Assembly (NCBI RefSeq): GCF_005771675.1
Contig: NZ_VAJM01000013.1
Location: 167,337 to 231,336 of the forward strand
DNA: 64,000 nucleotides
Reading direction: 5' to 3'
DNA from: Hymenobacter jeollabukensis
GTDB lineage: Bacteria > Bacteroidota > Bacteroidia > Cytophagales > Hymenobacteraceae
Positions 8,948-17,366 of the stretch are shown piece by piece. Position 1 is the first letter of the stretch, and the number at the start of each line of letters is the position of its first letter. The position numbers were made by a program, and so were the translations under genes. The notes beneath the pieces were generated by a model, which was given only the letters and a program-made list of their open reading frames with translations, did not search any database and was not told where the DNA came from.

Positions 8948-9526
8948 CTAGGCCCGCACCGACTTGATGAAGCACTGGCTGATCATCATGGCCACGTAGG
9001 CGAAGCCCTTGCGGCCGGCGTTGTCGCGGTCGTCGCCGTAGTCCACCTTCTTCTGCGTGTCGCGCATGGCGTTGTAGAGGCCCTCGCTCACGTCGTTGCC
9101 CACGCCGTCGGTGTTGGCAATGACGGGGCTGATCTTGAAGTTCTTGTCGTCGGCGCCGTGAAACTGGGCCGCCGCCTGCGCCAGCACCAGCTTGCCGGTC
9201 GCGTCGAAGCCGCAGATCAGGGTAAGATGGTCGTCGCGGTTGCCCCGGTCGTAGTCGATTTTGCACGACACGATCAGGCCCATGTTGTCGCCCACCACCG
9301 AGGTTTCCATGTACCACACGCGGTAGTTGAGCGGGTCGTCGTCGCCAGGCACCTGGTTCTGGTACTGGAAGCTGACCACCTTGTCGTAGTTGCTGGATTT
9401 GAAGTTGCCGTAGTACTCCCAGGCGTCTTTGCCGTTGTCGCTGGTTTTGAAGTCCGGGATGTTCAGGTCTTTCCCCGATTCCAGCATCAGGGGGAAGTAA
9501 TTGTAGTCGAGGGCAATGGTACTCAT
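8948..9526 (-). CDS. Orphan protein, 192 aa, related to its upstream neighbour
   Basis: This is an acidic, soluble protein with no signal peptide or membrane segment. Its central part (KIDYDRGNRDDHLTLICGF, then GKLVLAQAAAQF and FKISPVIA) lines up with the protein at 9557-10093 (QIDHIRNNATDDHANLVLTF, GTLQQVAGDW, FKIPPVVV). The two therefore share a domain of about 60 residues. The C-terminus (GRKGFAYVAMMISQCFIKSVRA) is hydrophobic and could be an interaction helix. The gene follows 30 bases after that neighbour. No known family was recognised. Confidence 0.75.
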   Translation of the reverse strand: MSTIALDYNYFPLMLESGKDLNIPDFKTSDNGKDAWEYYGNFKSSNYDKVVSFQYQNQVPGDDDPLNYRVWYMETSVVGDNMGLIVSCKIDYDRGNRDDHLTLICGFDATGKLVLAQAAAQFHGADDKNFKISPVIANTDGVGNDVSEGLYNAMRDTQKKVDYGDDRDNAGRKGFAYVAMMISQCFIKSVRA

Positions 9527-9556
9527 CGGGTTGTTAGGATAAGTGGGGAGAAATGA

Positions 9557-10093
9557 TTAGGCCGACACGCAGCTGCAGGCCCGGTTGACGGCGTGGCACA
9601 CCACGGCCGTGGTGTAGAGGCGGCCGCCGTCGTCGCTGAGCTTGATCAGCTTGGGGCTGATGTAGTTGAAGAGCGCGCTGTACACGTCGAAGGCAACGGC
9701 GGCGGCCGTAACGACCAGGCCGACCGCGGCCGAGAGGCCCGCCGTTTCGGGGGCGGCCACCGCGGCGCCCGCCACGATGACGGCGGCGGCGCTATCCACG
9801 GCCAGCACCACCACCGGCGGAATCTTAAACCCGTCGCCGCCCGCTTCCCAGTCGCCGGCCACCTGCTGCAGGGTGCCGTCGGGGTTGAAGGTCAGCACCA
9901 AGTTGGCGTGGTCGTCGGTGGCGTTGTTGCGGATGTGGTCGATTTGCATCGACAGCTCGGTCTTGTTGCCGTTCCAGGTGGGCATGTACACGCGGTAATC
10001 CGAATCCTGGATGGTGTATTTAATCCTGCTGGAATTGGTGTCGGCATTGGGGAACAGTTTCTGAAACTTTCCCTCATCAAATTTCAAACTCAT
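9557..10093 (-). CDS. Orphan protein, 178 aa, with hydrophobic C-terminal segment
   Basis: This is the first gene of the minus-strand lysozyme block. Residues 1-95 share a domain with the 192-residue protein just downstream (DDHxxL, GxL and FKIxPV landmarks). Residues 96-145 form a long Ala/Val-rich hydrophobic stretch (AVDSAAAVIVAGAAVAA, then GLSAAVGLVVTAAAVAF) that could be one or two membrane helices or a pore-forming hairpin. The C-terminus has three cysteines (CHAVNRACSCVSA). There is no signal peptide. The function is unknown; membrane association is inferred from composition only. Confidence 0.75.
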   Translation of the reverse strand: MSLKFDEGKFQKLFPNADTNSSRIKYTIQDSDYRVYMPTWNGNKTELSMQIDHIRNNATDDHANLVLTFNPDGTLQQVAGDWEAGGDGFKIPPVVVLAVDSAAAVIVAGAAVAAPETAGLSAAVGLVVTAAAVAFDVYSALFNYISPKLIKLSDDGGRLYTTAVVCHAVNRACSCVSA

Positions 10094-10422
10094 GAACGGG
10101 TACGGATTTAGTTGGGGAGGCCTACTCTATGGGCTTTTCGGCGGCGGCCACCTGCGTTGAAGGTCGTCGGTGTCTTCCTCGCAATAGGTATTTGGCAGAA
10201 GGGCGGGTGGACGGCTACGGGCGCGCTCCGCGGCCGTCCGGTTGGTGGGTCAAAGGTGCCGGGTCGCGGGTGATTGGCTAAATAAAAATTGTACCCTGTT
10301 TAGGGGAAAGTAATTTTGCGGGGTAGGCCAGGTATTTCTACGGGGGCTGGCCCCTGTCCCCTGAACCGGGTACAGCGCCCGTGCGGCGGCCGGCGCGGCG
10401 CGTTGCACCTTTGCCATTGGTT
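10094..10422. other. Divergent intergenic region between the lysozyme block and the response regulator
   Basis: This 329-base region holds the promoters of two divergent units. A good plus-strand promoter is at 10288-10318. The local stretch 10276-10320 is AT-rich compared with its surroundings. No gene was seen. The divergent arrangement makes the response regulator a candidate controller of the minus-strand block. Confidence 0.5.
10288..10318 (+). promoter_or_regulatory. Bacteroidota-type promoter of the response regulator gene
   Basis: ATTG at 10288-10291, a 19-base spacer, and TAATTTTG at 10311-10318 match the TTTG-N19-TAnnTTTG consensus of the Bacteroidota primary sigma factor. Transcription would start near 10325, giving a leader of about 100 bases before the ATG at 10423. 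Confidence 0.75.
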
Positions 10423-11070
10423 ATGACTTTCTCCTCTTTCCCCGTCGCCCTGGCCATTGTCGAAGACGACGCCCGCGTGCGGGAGCTGCTGCGCGAGTAC
10501 CTGAGCCGCCAGCCCGAGTTTAGCTGCACCATCGTCGTGGGCTCGATGGAGGAATTCTGGGACGAGCTGGCCCTGGGGCTGCCCCCGCGCGTCATCCTGC
10601 TCGACGTAAGCCTGCCCGGCCAAAGCGGCATCCAGGCCCTGCCCATGCTGAAAAAGCGCCTGCCCGAAGTCGACGTGGTGCTGCAGACCATGCACGACGA
10701 CGCTGACCGCATCTACCAGGCGCTGCGGGCCGGGGCCACGGGCTACGTCATCAAGAACGCCACCAGCCTGCCCCAGTACAAGCAGGCCCTGCTCGACGTG
10801 CTGCAGGGCGGGGCGGCCCTGTCGCCCTCGGTGGCCCGCAAGGCCCTCCACCACTTCCAGCCGGCGCCCAGCCAGCAGCCGGCCCTGCTCTCGGCCCGGG
10901 AGCAGCAGGTGCTGCAGGCCCTGCTCGACGGCCTGAGCGAAAAACAGGTGGCCGCCCGCCTCACCCTCTCGCCCGACACGGTGCACACCTACGTCAAGCG
11001 TCTCTACGACAAGCTGCGCGTGAATTCGCGGGCGGAGCTGCTGAGCCGCGCCGCCAAAGGCGACCTGTAG
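10423..11070 (+). CDS. NarL/FixJ-type response regulator (REC plus LuxR HTH)
   Basis: This 215-residue DNA-binding response regulator has an N-terminal receiver (acidic pocket Glu14-Asp15-Asp16, phospho-acceptor Asp61 in VILLDVSLPG, Lys in GYVIKN). The C-terminal LuxR-type helix-turn-helix carries LSAREQQVLQALLDGLSEKQ and DTVHTYVKRLYDKLRV. The gene is convergent with, and 17 bases from, the histidine kinase at 11088-14096, its likely partner. The frame is open upstream to a GTG at 10381, but the ATG at 10423 lies close after a CACCTTTG motif and removes a basic, unconserved leader. Targets are unknown; the divergent lysozyme block is a candidate. Confidence 0.92.
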   Translation: MTFSSFPVALAIVEDDARVRELLREYLSRQPEFSCTIVVGSMEEFWDELALGLPPRVILLDVSLPGQSGIQALPMLKKRLPEVDVVLQTMHDDADRIYQALRAGATGYVIKNATSLPQYKQALLDVLQGGAALSPSVARKALHHFQPAPSQQPALLSAREQQVLQALLDGLSEKQVAARLTLSPDTVHTYVKRLYDKLRVNSRAELLSRAAKGDL

Positions 11071-11087
11071 AGGCCGTCACGCTGCCG

Positions 11088-14000
11088 CTACAGCGGCACC
11101 CGCAGGCGCACCTGCCAGCCGCCCGGGGCCGGGCCAGCTTCCAGCGAGGCCCGCAGCAGTGCCGCGCGGTGGCGCATGTTGCGCAGGCCCTGCCCGGCCC
11201 GGGAGCTGGCCGCCGGCGCGCCCAGGCTGCTGACGCTCAGCTCCAGCTGCGCACTGCTGCTCAGGACTACGGCAATGGGCGTGCCCGGCCGGCTGTACTT
11301 CAGCGCGTTGGTCAGGGCCTCCTTGAATACCAGGTACACGTGCTGGCGCACCGCCGGCGGCAGCGGCCGGTCGAGCGTGGGCGGCAGGGCCGTATCGTCC
11401 AGCGAGAGGGTGCGGCCGGTGGCGCGGGCCGTGGCGTCGAGGTGGTCCTGCACCCGGTCAACCAGCGCCGTCAGGGTATCGGCCCCGGCATCGACGCTCC
11501 AGATGATGTCGCGCACGGTGCTGGCCGCCGCCCGGCTGTCGTCGACCAGGGCTTCCAGGTGCGACACTGGGGCCGCTTCCAGCTCCCGCAGCAGCTCGGC
11601 CTGCATGGTCACGCGGGTGAGCAGGGCCCCCACCTCGTCGTGCAGGTCGGCGGCCAGGCGGGCGCGTAGCTCATTTTCGCGCCGCAGGTGCTGCAGCCGG
11701 CCCCGCTGCCAGAGGTACACGCCCAGCACCGCCGCCGCCGCCGCCAGGGCCCAGGTGAGCGGGCGGTTCCACCACGCGGCGGTTACCGTCAGGGGCAGGC
11801 GCAGCACGTTGGCGGCCGGCACACCCTGGCCCGTCTCCCCCCGGATTTCGAGGGTGTAGTGGCCCGGTGGCAGGCCCTGCAGGCGCAGCTGCGGCGTGGT
11901 GCCCAGCCCCATCCACTGGTCGGCCAGCAGCCCCCGGATGCGGTAGGCGTAGCGGGCCTGGCTGGGGTCGGCGGCGTTGGTCAGGGCCAGGCTCAGGTCC
12001 ACCAGCGGCACGTCGGGGGCCAGGTGCAGGGCGGGCAGCGCGTCGTGGGCCAGCTGGTAGCGGGTGCGGCTGGCTTCGGCCGAAGCGCTGAGCGAGGTGA
12101 AGCCGGCCAGCAGCAAGCGCGGCCGCAGGGCGCCCCCGGCCGGCACGCGGCCCGGCCATACCCGGTGCAGCCCGGCCACGCCCCCGATCAGCAGGGAGCC
12201 GTCGGTCGGGTCGGTATAGGCGGCGCGGGCGTTGCACTCGTCAGACAGCAGGCCGTCGGCGGTGGTGAATACGGCCAGCTGCCCGGTGGCGGGCTGGTAG
12301 CGCACCAGGCCCTGGTAGGTGCCCAGCCAAAGGTCGCCGCCGGGGCTGGGCGTGATGGTGGCCACCGAGGCGCTGGGCAGGCCCTGGCCCAGCGTCAGCA
12401 CCGAATGCACGCGGCCATCGGGCTCGATGACGGCCAGGCCGTGGCCGCGGGTGCCCACCCACAGGCGGCCGTCGGGGCCCAGGTACAGGCAGCGGGCCCC
12501 GTCGAGGGCGGCGCGGCGCGGGGCGGGGGCCGTGGGGCCGTAGTGCAGGCGGGCGCCGGTGCGCAGCGTGAGCCGCTCCACGCCCTCGGGAGTAGCCAGC
12601 CAAAGGTGGCCGCGGCCGTCGGGGCTCAGGTCTTCCAGCAGGCGGCCGGCCAGCGGCGGGGCGGCGCCTGGGTGGCGGGTGGGGACGTAGGGGCGGTAGG
12701 TTTGCACCGCCGGGTCGTAGGAATACAGCCCGATGCGGGTGGCGGCCCACACGCGGCCGTTGCTGGCATCCCGCGTCAGGCCGTTCACGCCGATATCCGC
12801 CTGGGACTGGCCCTGGGCTACCAGCCGGTCGAAGGCGCCCGTGCGCGGGTTGAAGCGCAGCAGCGGGAAAGCCCCGGCCGCCAGCCAGTCGCCACCGGGG
12901 CCCAGCGGCGCCGGCACGATGCCCTGCAGCACGGGGGCGTTGCCGCTGGGCAGCACCGCCGCCAGCCAGGGCCGCAGCGGCGCCAGCGGCGAATCGGCGG
13001 CCTGGGTGAGGAGGCGGCCGTAGCTGCTGACCAGCAGGCGGCCGTCGGGCAGGCGCACCGAGGCCCGCACGCTGTAGGCCTGCCCGCCCGGCCCCGGCAG
13101 GGCCCGGATGAAATCGACCGTGGCCGCGCGCGACCAACACCCGCGGGTACCGGTATCGAACACCCACCAGCGGCCGGTGTGGTCGGCCAGGAGGCGCCCG
13201 TTCCAGATAAGCTGGGGGGGCAACGGCAGCGGCCAGGCCGCCCGCAGCCGGGGCTGCGGGGTCGGGCCGGTGGTCCATTCCAGCTGCCGCACCTGCTCCG
13301 GCGTAATCAGGGCCGGCCCGTCGGGCAGGCGCAGGACGTCGGTGCCGGTTTCGCGGGCGTCGGGCGCCCAGCGCAGGCCTTCCACCAGCCGGCCGCCGGA
13401 ATCCAGGCGGTAGATAGCGGCGGCTCCCACCAGCCAGGGCCGGCCGCTGGGGTCGTACACGGGGTGAAACCGGGCGGGAATGACGGGATGCCGCCAGGCA
13501 TTTTGCAGGCGGCCCGCCGGGGTGAATTGCCAGAGGCTGTCGAGGCTGTTCAGCCACAGGCTGTGGTCGGGAGCCGTCCAGATTTCGTTGATACTCCGCC
13601 CCCGCACCAACAGCGGGCCCACGGGCCGGCCGGCCCGTGAGTAGGCCCGCAGGCCGCCCTGATCCTGGGCCACCCACACGCGTTGGCCGTCGTCGGCCGG
13701 GGCCAGGGCCCTGATGTTGCGGCTGCCGCTGGTGGGCAGCGGGAGCGGCAAGGCTTCGAGCACGCCGTCGGGCCGGAAGCGGTAAAGGCCCGCTTCGGTA
13801 CCTAGCCAGACCGTCCCGTCGGGCCGGGACAACAGTTCATTGCAGGGCACCGGGGGCAGGGCCACTCCGCCCCGGCGCAGGGCGTTGAGCGACACCAGGC
13901 GGTGGCCGTCGTAGCGGTACACGCCGTCGTCGGCCCCTGCCCACACCAGGCCGTCGGGAGTGGAGGTCAGGGTCCGCAGCATCAGGCGGCTCAGCAGCGC

Positions 14001-14096
14001 GTCGGGCCGCCAACCGCTGGGCGGGGCCGGATCGGCCCGGGCCCACCACGCGCTCAGCACGCCGAGTATGCACAGGAGCAAACGCCGGGCAGTCAT
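11088..14096 (-). CDS. Two-component sensor histidine kinase with propeller and Y_Y_Y domains
   Basis: This is a 1002-residue membrane sensor. A signal sequence (to about residue 22) leads into a periplasmic beta-propeller with repeated GxVWAG/GTVWLG/GRLWVG-type blades (about 30-650). A Y_Y_Y immunoglobulin-like domain follows (YAYRIRGL, then GHYTLEIRG), then one transmembrane helix near 780-798. The cytoplasmic part has a HisKA_3 helix (LAADLHDEVGALLTRV, His near 818) and an HATPase domain (FKEALTNALKYS; GQGLRNMRHRA). The usual DxG nucleotide-binding box is not clear: the corresponding place reads VSSLGAPAAS. There is no fused receiver or HTH. A TAACTTGC box lies four bases upstream of the ATG. 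Confidence 0.92.
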   Translation of the reverse strand: MTARRLLLCILGVLSAWWARADPAPPSGWRPDALLSRLMLRTLTSTPDGLVWAGADDGVYRYDGHRLVSLNALRRGGVALPPVPCNELLSRPDGTVWLGTEAGLYRFRPDGVLEALPLPLPTSGSRNIRALAPADDGQRVWVAQDQGGLRAYSRAGRPVGPLLVRGRSINEIWTAPDHSLWLNSLDSLWQFTPAGRLQNAWRHPVIPARFHPVYDPSGRPWLVGAAAIYRLDSGGRLVEGLRWAPDARETGTDVLRLPDGPALITPEQVRQLEWTTGPTPQPRLRAAWPLPLPPQLIWNGRLLADHTGRWWVFDTGTRGCWSRAATVDFIRALPGPGGQAYSVRASVRLPDGRLLVSSYGRLLTQAADSPLAPLRPWLAAVLPSGNAPVLQGIVPAPLGPGGDWLAAGAFPLLRFNPRTGAFDRLVAQGQSQADIGVNGLTRDASNGRVWAATRIGLYSYDPAVQTYRPYVPTRHPGAAPPLAGRLLEDLSPDGRGHLWLATPEGVERLTLRTGARLHYGPTAPAPRRAALDGARCLYLGPDGRLWVGTRGHGLAVIEPDGRVHSVLTLGQGLPSASVATITPSPGGDLWLGTYQGLVRYQPATGQLAVFTTADGLLSDECNARAAYTDPTDGSLLIGGVAGLHRVWPGRVPAGGALRPRLLLAGFTSLSASAEASRTRYQLAHDALPALHLAPDVPLVDLSLALTNAADPSQARYAYRIRGLLADQWMGLGTTPQLRLQGLPPGHYTLEIRGETGQGVPAANVLRLPLTVTAAWWNRPLTWALAAAAAVLGVYLWQRGRLQHLRRENELRARLAADLHDEVGALLTRVTMQAELLRELEAAPVSHLEALVDDSRAAASTVRDIIWSVDAGADTLTALVDRVQDHLDATARATGRTLSLDDTALPPTLDRPLPPAVRQHVYLVFKEALTNALKYSRPGTPIAVVLSSSAQLELSVSSLGAPAASSRAGQGLRNMRHRAALLRASLEAGPAPGGWQVRLRVPL

Positions 14097-14205
14097 GGCG
14101 GCAAGTTACAGCGCGCCCGTTTGCCTACGCGCAGACACTGAACGGTTAGCAAAAAAATAAACAGCGGGTGCCCTGCCTGCCAGCAACCGGCCGCGCCGAA
14201 CGCAC

Positions 14206-14233
14206 GACGCCCCTCCGGGTGGGGAGGGGCGTC
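14206..14233. terminator. GC-rich hairpin between kinase and subtilase genes
   Basis: GACGCCCCTCC at 14206-14216 pairs perfectly with GGAGGGGCGTC at 14223-14233. It is 27 bases past the stop of the minus-strand subtilase gene. No clear T-tract follows, so its role as a terminator is uncertain. Confidence 0.5.
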
Positions 14234-14259
14234 GCCGAAATACACCGGGGCCGGGCCGC

Positions 14260-15924
14260 TTACTTGCCGCCGGCCGAAGTCGAGCCGCTGGCCGAGGCCG
14301 TGGCCTGCTGGGCCAACTGCACGGCGCGGTAGAGGTTGACCACCCCGCCGGTGTTCGAAAGCGTCGTGAAATCCACCTTTTTCTTCTCCTCGCCGGGCTT
14401 GACGACCTGCGTGTGCACCGGCTCGGCCGACTGCATGATGATGCGCTTCAAATCGGCGGCCTGCAGCTGCGGGAAGTAGCTTTTGAGCACCGCCGCCACG
14501 CCGGCCACCGTGGGCGCGGCCATGCTGGTGCCGCTTTCGTTGCCGTACTTGCTGCCCGGCAGGGTGTTGTAGATGTTCACGCCCGGGGCGAAAACGTCGA
14601 CGCGCTTGCCGTAGTTGGAGAAGTCAGCGGCCAGCTTCTCGTCGTTCTTGCTGCTGCTGGCGCCCACCGTCAGCACGTTGGGGTAGGTGGCCTTGGCGCC
14701 TTCGGCAATGGCGGCCGGGAAGTGGTCCACCACGTCGATGTTGTTCGACTCGTTGCCGGCCGCGTGCACCAGCAGCACGCCCTTCGAGCCGGCGTAGCGG
14801 ATGGCGTCCTCCACGGCCTTGCGCTGGGGCGAGTAGTACTTGCCGAAGCTCATGTTGATGACCGTCGCGCCGTTGTCGACGGCGTAGCGGATGGCGTTGG
14901 CCACGTCCTTGTCGTGCTCGTCGCCGTCGGGCACGGCGCGCACGGCCATGATGCGCACGGGCGCATCGGCCACGCCCAGCACGCCCTCGTTGTTGCGGCG
15001 GTCGGCGGCGATGATGCCCGACACGTGGGTGCCGTGCAGGGGGTCGGGGCCCATCACGTCGGGGTTGCCGTAGCCGCGCTGGTCCACCTTGCTCTCGTCG
15101 TCCTGCACGATGTCGGCCCGCGGGTTATAGCTCAGGTTCAGCGAGTACTCCACCCGCTTCTGCGCCGATTCGGCCGCCTCGCGCATCTGCGTCACCACCG
15201 ATTCCATGTCGGGGGCGCCGGTGGCTTTCAGGCTTTCGTACCACTGCGCGGCCACCGTTTTCAGGCGCGCGTCCTGGGTGGGCGGGTTGCGCAGCACGGC
15301 CGTATCCAGCCGCTGCACGCCGAGCACCTGCTTGACGATGTCCACGTTCTTGCCGATGGTTTCGCTCATCGGGCCGTACTGCTGGGCGTTTTCGGAGTCC
15401 TCCTTGACCTTCTTCTCGTAGTCCTTCTTCACGCGCTGGTACAGGTCGTACTCGGCCTGCTTGTCCTTGGCTACCGACGAGCGGCTTTTGCCCTCGTACA
15501 GCGGCTTGAGCTTGGCCACCAGGCGCGTCTCTTCGTAGGTGTCGGTGCCCACGTTGCGGCCGTCCTTGCCGCCGAGGAAGTTCCAGCCGTACACGTCGTC
15601 GACGTAGCCGTTGTTGTCGTCGTCCTTGCCGTTGCCGGCAATTTCGCGGGGGTTATGCCAGAGCACGCGCTTCAGGTCGACGTGGGCCGTGTCGACGCCC
15701 GAGTCGATGACGGCCACCACCACCGGCGCGGCGGTACGGCCTTTCAGCAGCTCGGCGTAGGCGCGGTCGGCGCTGATGCCCATCGTGTTGTTGGCTTTGG
15801 GGTCGAGCAGCGTCCACTGGGGCGCGGCAGCCGCAGCCGGAGCGGCGGCGCTCTGCGCGAAGGAGGCGGCGGGCAGCAAAGCCACGCCGAGTACGGTCAG
15901 CCAGGGACGAAAGGAATTGCGCAT
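14260..15924 (-). CDS. Secreted subtilisin-like serine protease (peptidase S8)
   Basis: This 554-residue secreted protease has a signal peptide ending ASFA-Q. The catalytic triad is complete: Asp74 (VVAVIDSGVDTAH), His near 299 (LHGTHVSGIIAA) and Ser near 467 (NESGTSMAAPTVAG). The oxyanion Asn is in HAAGNESNN. About 200 residues separate Asp and His, much more than in subtilisin. This insert holds a Lys/Glu-rich helical part (KKDYEKKVKEDSENAQQ). This long-insert layout is common in Bacteroidota S8 enzymes. No T9SS tail is seen. The ATG at 15924 is chosen because the signal peptide begins there; an open extension upstream is low-complexity and overlaps the divergent gene. Confidence 0.93.
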   Translation of the reverse strand: MRNSFRPWLTVLGVALLPAASFAQSAAAPAAAAAPQWTLLDPKANNTMGISADRAYAELLKGRTAAPVVVAVIDSGVDTAHVDLKRVLWHNPREIAGNGKDDDNNGYVDDVYGWNFLGGKDGRNVGTDTYEETRLVAKLKPLYEGKSRSSVAKDKQAEYDLYQRVKKDYEKKVKEDSENAQQYGPMSETIGKNVDIVKQVLGVQRLDTAVLRNPPTQDARLKTVAAQWYESLKATGAPDMESVVTQMREAAESAQKRVEYSLNLSYNPRADIVQDDESKVDQRGYGNPDVMGPDPLHGTHVSGIIAADRRNNEGVLGVADAPVRIMAVRAVPDGDEHDKDVANAIRYAVDNGATVINMSFGKYYSPQRKAVEDAIRYAGSKGVLLVHAAGNESNNIDVVDHFPAAIAEGAKATYPNVLTVGASSSKNDEKLAADFSNYGKRVDVFAPGVNIYNTLPGSKYGNESGTSMAAPTVAGVAAVLKSYFPQLQAADLKRIIMQSAEPVHTQVVKPGEEKKKVDFTTLSNTGGVVNLYRAVQLAQQATASASGSTSAGGK

Positions 15925-16081
15925 GGGCAAGGAGAAAATCAGATGATGGAGCGGCGGCAATGACAAATTGCGGGCCGGAAGATAGGCTACGGACACCGGC
16001 CGCGCGGCGGGCGTTGCGGCCGGGGTAGGTTTTTCTGTCTGCGGGTTTTTTCTGTCTATGGTCGTTAACCGATATTGCCGC

Positions 16082-16543
16082 ATGACTCGTTCCCGGCCCG
16101 ACGAATACCGCCCCGGTTTCGGCCCGCTACGGCGCTACCTGCGGCCGGGGCTGCGCCTCCTGCTGCACTACCTGCTGCTGCCGGTAGCGGTGGCGGCGGC
16201 CCTGGCCACGGCGGGTACCTGGCTGCTGCACCAGTGGCCGGGGGCGCTCAGGGCAGTGGGCAGCCTCGCCGACGCCTTCGAAGGCATTCTGGCGGTGTGG
16301 CTGTACATGCGCCTGCAACTCGATGTGTTCGGTGCCGCGCTGGGGCTGCTGGTGCTCAGTTGCCTGCTGCCCATCCGCTGGCGCCCCGCCGCCCAATGGG
16401 CCATAGCGCTGGCTTATGCAGGCGTGGGGGCTTATCTGGCGTATGGGCTGCAGGTGTACCGCCACCTCGAAGTATGGCTCTGGCTCACCAGCGGACTGCT
16501 GGGGCTGCTGCTGCCCTGGTGGCTGGAACGCCGGGCGGCCTGA
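16082..16543 (+). CDS. Small integral membrane protein (153 aa)
   Basis: This unrecognised membrane protein has an arginine-rich N-terminal tail followed by about four hydrophobic helices (LLLHYLLLPVAVAAALATAG; GAALGLLVLSCLLPI; WAIALAYAGVGAYLAYGL; WLTSGLLGLLLPWWL). It ends in a short basic tail (ERRAA). The layout closely matches that of the next gene (16616-17050). Both end in GLLLP followed by a charged tail, so the two are probably distant paralogues. An in-frame ATG at 16058 is an alternative start. Function is unknown. Confidence 0.7.
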   Translation: MTRSRPDEYRPGFGPLRRYLRPGLRLLLHYLLLPVAVAAALATAGTWLLHQWPGALRAVGSLADAFEGILAVWLYMRLQLDVFGAALGLLVLSCLLPIRWRPAAQWAIALAYAGVGAYLAYGLQVYRHLEVWLWLTSGLLGLLLPWWLERRAA

Positions 16544-16615
16544 TACCAACCGGTTGCCGCACCTTGCCCGCTATCAACCTTACTTGGTGTTATAAACATT
16601 TCTCGCCCCCGCCTT

Positions 16616-17050
16616 GTGAACACCCACCCGCACCCGCTGCGTCGCCTGCCGCCGCGCTTCTGGGCCGATCTGCTGGGCATTGCCTGGCGCCTGCTTGTTG
16701 CCTTCGGTGGTTTTTACGGCGTGGTATACCTCGGAGAAGGGCTGCAGTTGCGCTTCCGGGGTGAGTACCATACGCCCAGCAGTTGGGCCATTTCCATTTT
16801 CCTGACGTTTCTCTCGTTTGCCTTATTGGCCCTGCTGCTGGCCGTGGCGGCGCAGTTCCGGCACTGGCCGCGTCGGGCCAACCGCTTGACTCTGGCTGCT
16901 TGCGTACTGTACCTGCTGGCGGCGCTGGGTTGGTGCGGAGTCTGGGCCGGCTACCCCGACCGGCCCCTGCGCCTGCTATTCGTCATTGGCTGCGGCCTGG
17001 CGGGCTTGCTGCTGCCCCGGCTAATCGAACAGTTGGGCCGCCGGCTATAA
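16616..17050 (+). CDS. Small integral membrane protein (144 aa), probable paralogue of the preceding gene
   Basis: This is an unrecognised protein with about four hydrophobic helices. The start is a GTG at 16616, followed by a proline/arginine-rich cytoplasmic tail (HPHPLRRLPPRFW). Helices lie near residues 20-45, 57-82, 90-112 and 118-135, and the end reads GCGLAGLLLPRLIEQLGRRL. The last helix plus LLLP and basic tail mirror the preceding gene. It ends 52 bases before a MITE-like element. Function is unknown. Confidence 0.65.
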   Translation: MNTHPHPLRRLPPRFWADLLGIAWRLLVAFGGFYGVVYLGEGLQLRFRGEYHTPSSWAISIFLTFLSFALLALLLAVAAQFRHWPRRANRLTLAACVLYLLAALGWCGVWAGYPDRPLRLLFVIGCGLAGLLLPRLIEQLGRRL

Positions 17051-17102
17051 CGCGCGGGGCGCAATGCCCTCAACGGTAGTTTCGCCCCACTATAACTGCG
17101 AG

Positions 17103-17208
17103 TTAAAGCAGTTCCCCAGTCCGTATCCGCACCGGTCAGCCGGCCCCAAGCCGGCCGACCGGTCGTTGGAAGGACAAGGATGATCCACGGACGGGAGAAC
17201 CGCTATAA
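17103..17208. mobile_element. MITE-like element, copy A (106 bp)
   Basis: The outer 15 bases at 17103-17117 (TTAAAGCAGTTCCCC) and 17194-17208 form terminal inverted repeats matching at 12 of 15 positions. Inside, ACCGGTCAGCCGGC and GCCGGCCGACCGGT make a 14-bp near-perfect hairpin with a five-base loop. A second copy of the same length and about 90 percent identity lies at 26529-26634. It has no coding capacity. The size, ends and two-copy spread fit a non-autonomous transposable element. Confidence 0.7.
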
Positions 17209-17366
17209 GAGCACCGAAAGCCCCATCGAAACCCCAGGAGCAAGTCAGGGCAACAGAAGCAGTAGGTGCGGGGGCAGTAGCGGGTTGCGGGAGCGGGGCC
17301 GAACCAAAACATCTTACCCCTTCGGCGGTCTACCTTTACGCCCCGCGTTTCTAGCCCTCGTCCCCG

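Noticed and set aside
11688..13640. Plus-strand frame of 650 codons inside the propeller kinase
   Set aside because: Repeated Gly/Gln/Ala reflects the propeller repeats of the kinase read backwards.
14413..15963. Plus-strand frame of 516 codons opposite the subtilase
   Set aside because: His/Val/Ala-rich shadow; the subtilase with full catalytic triad is the real gene.
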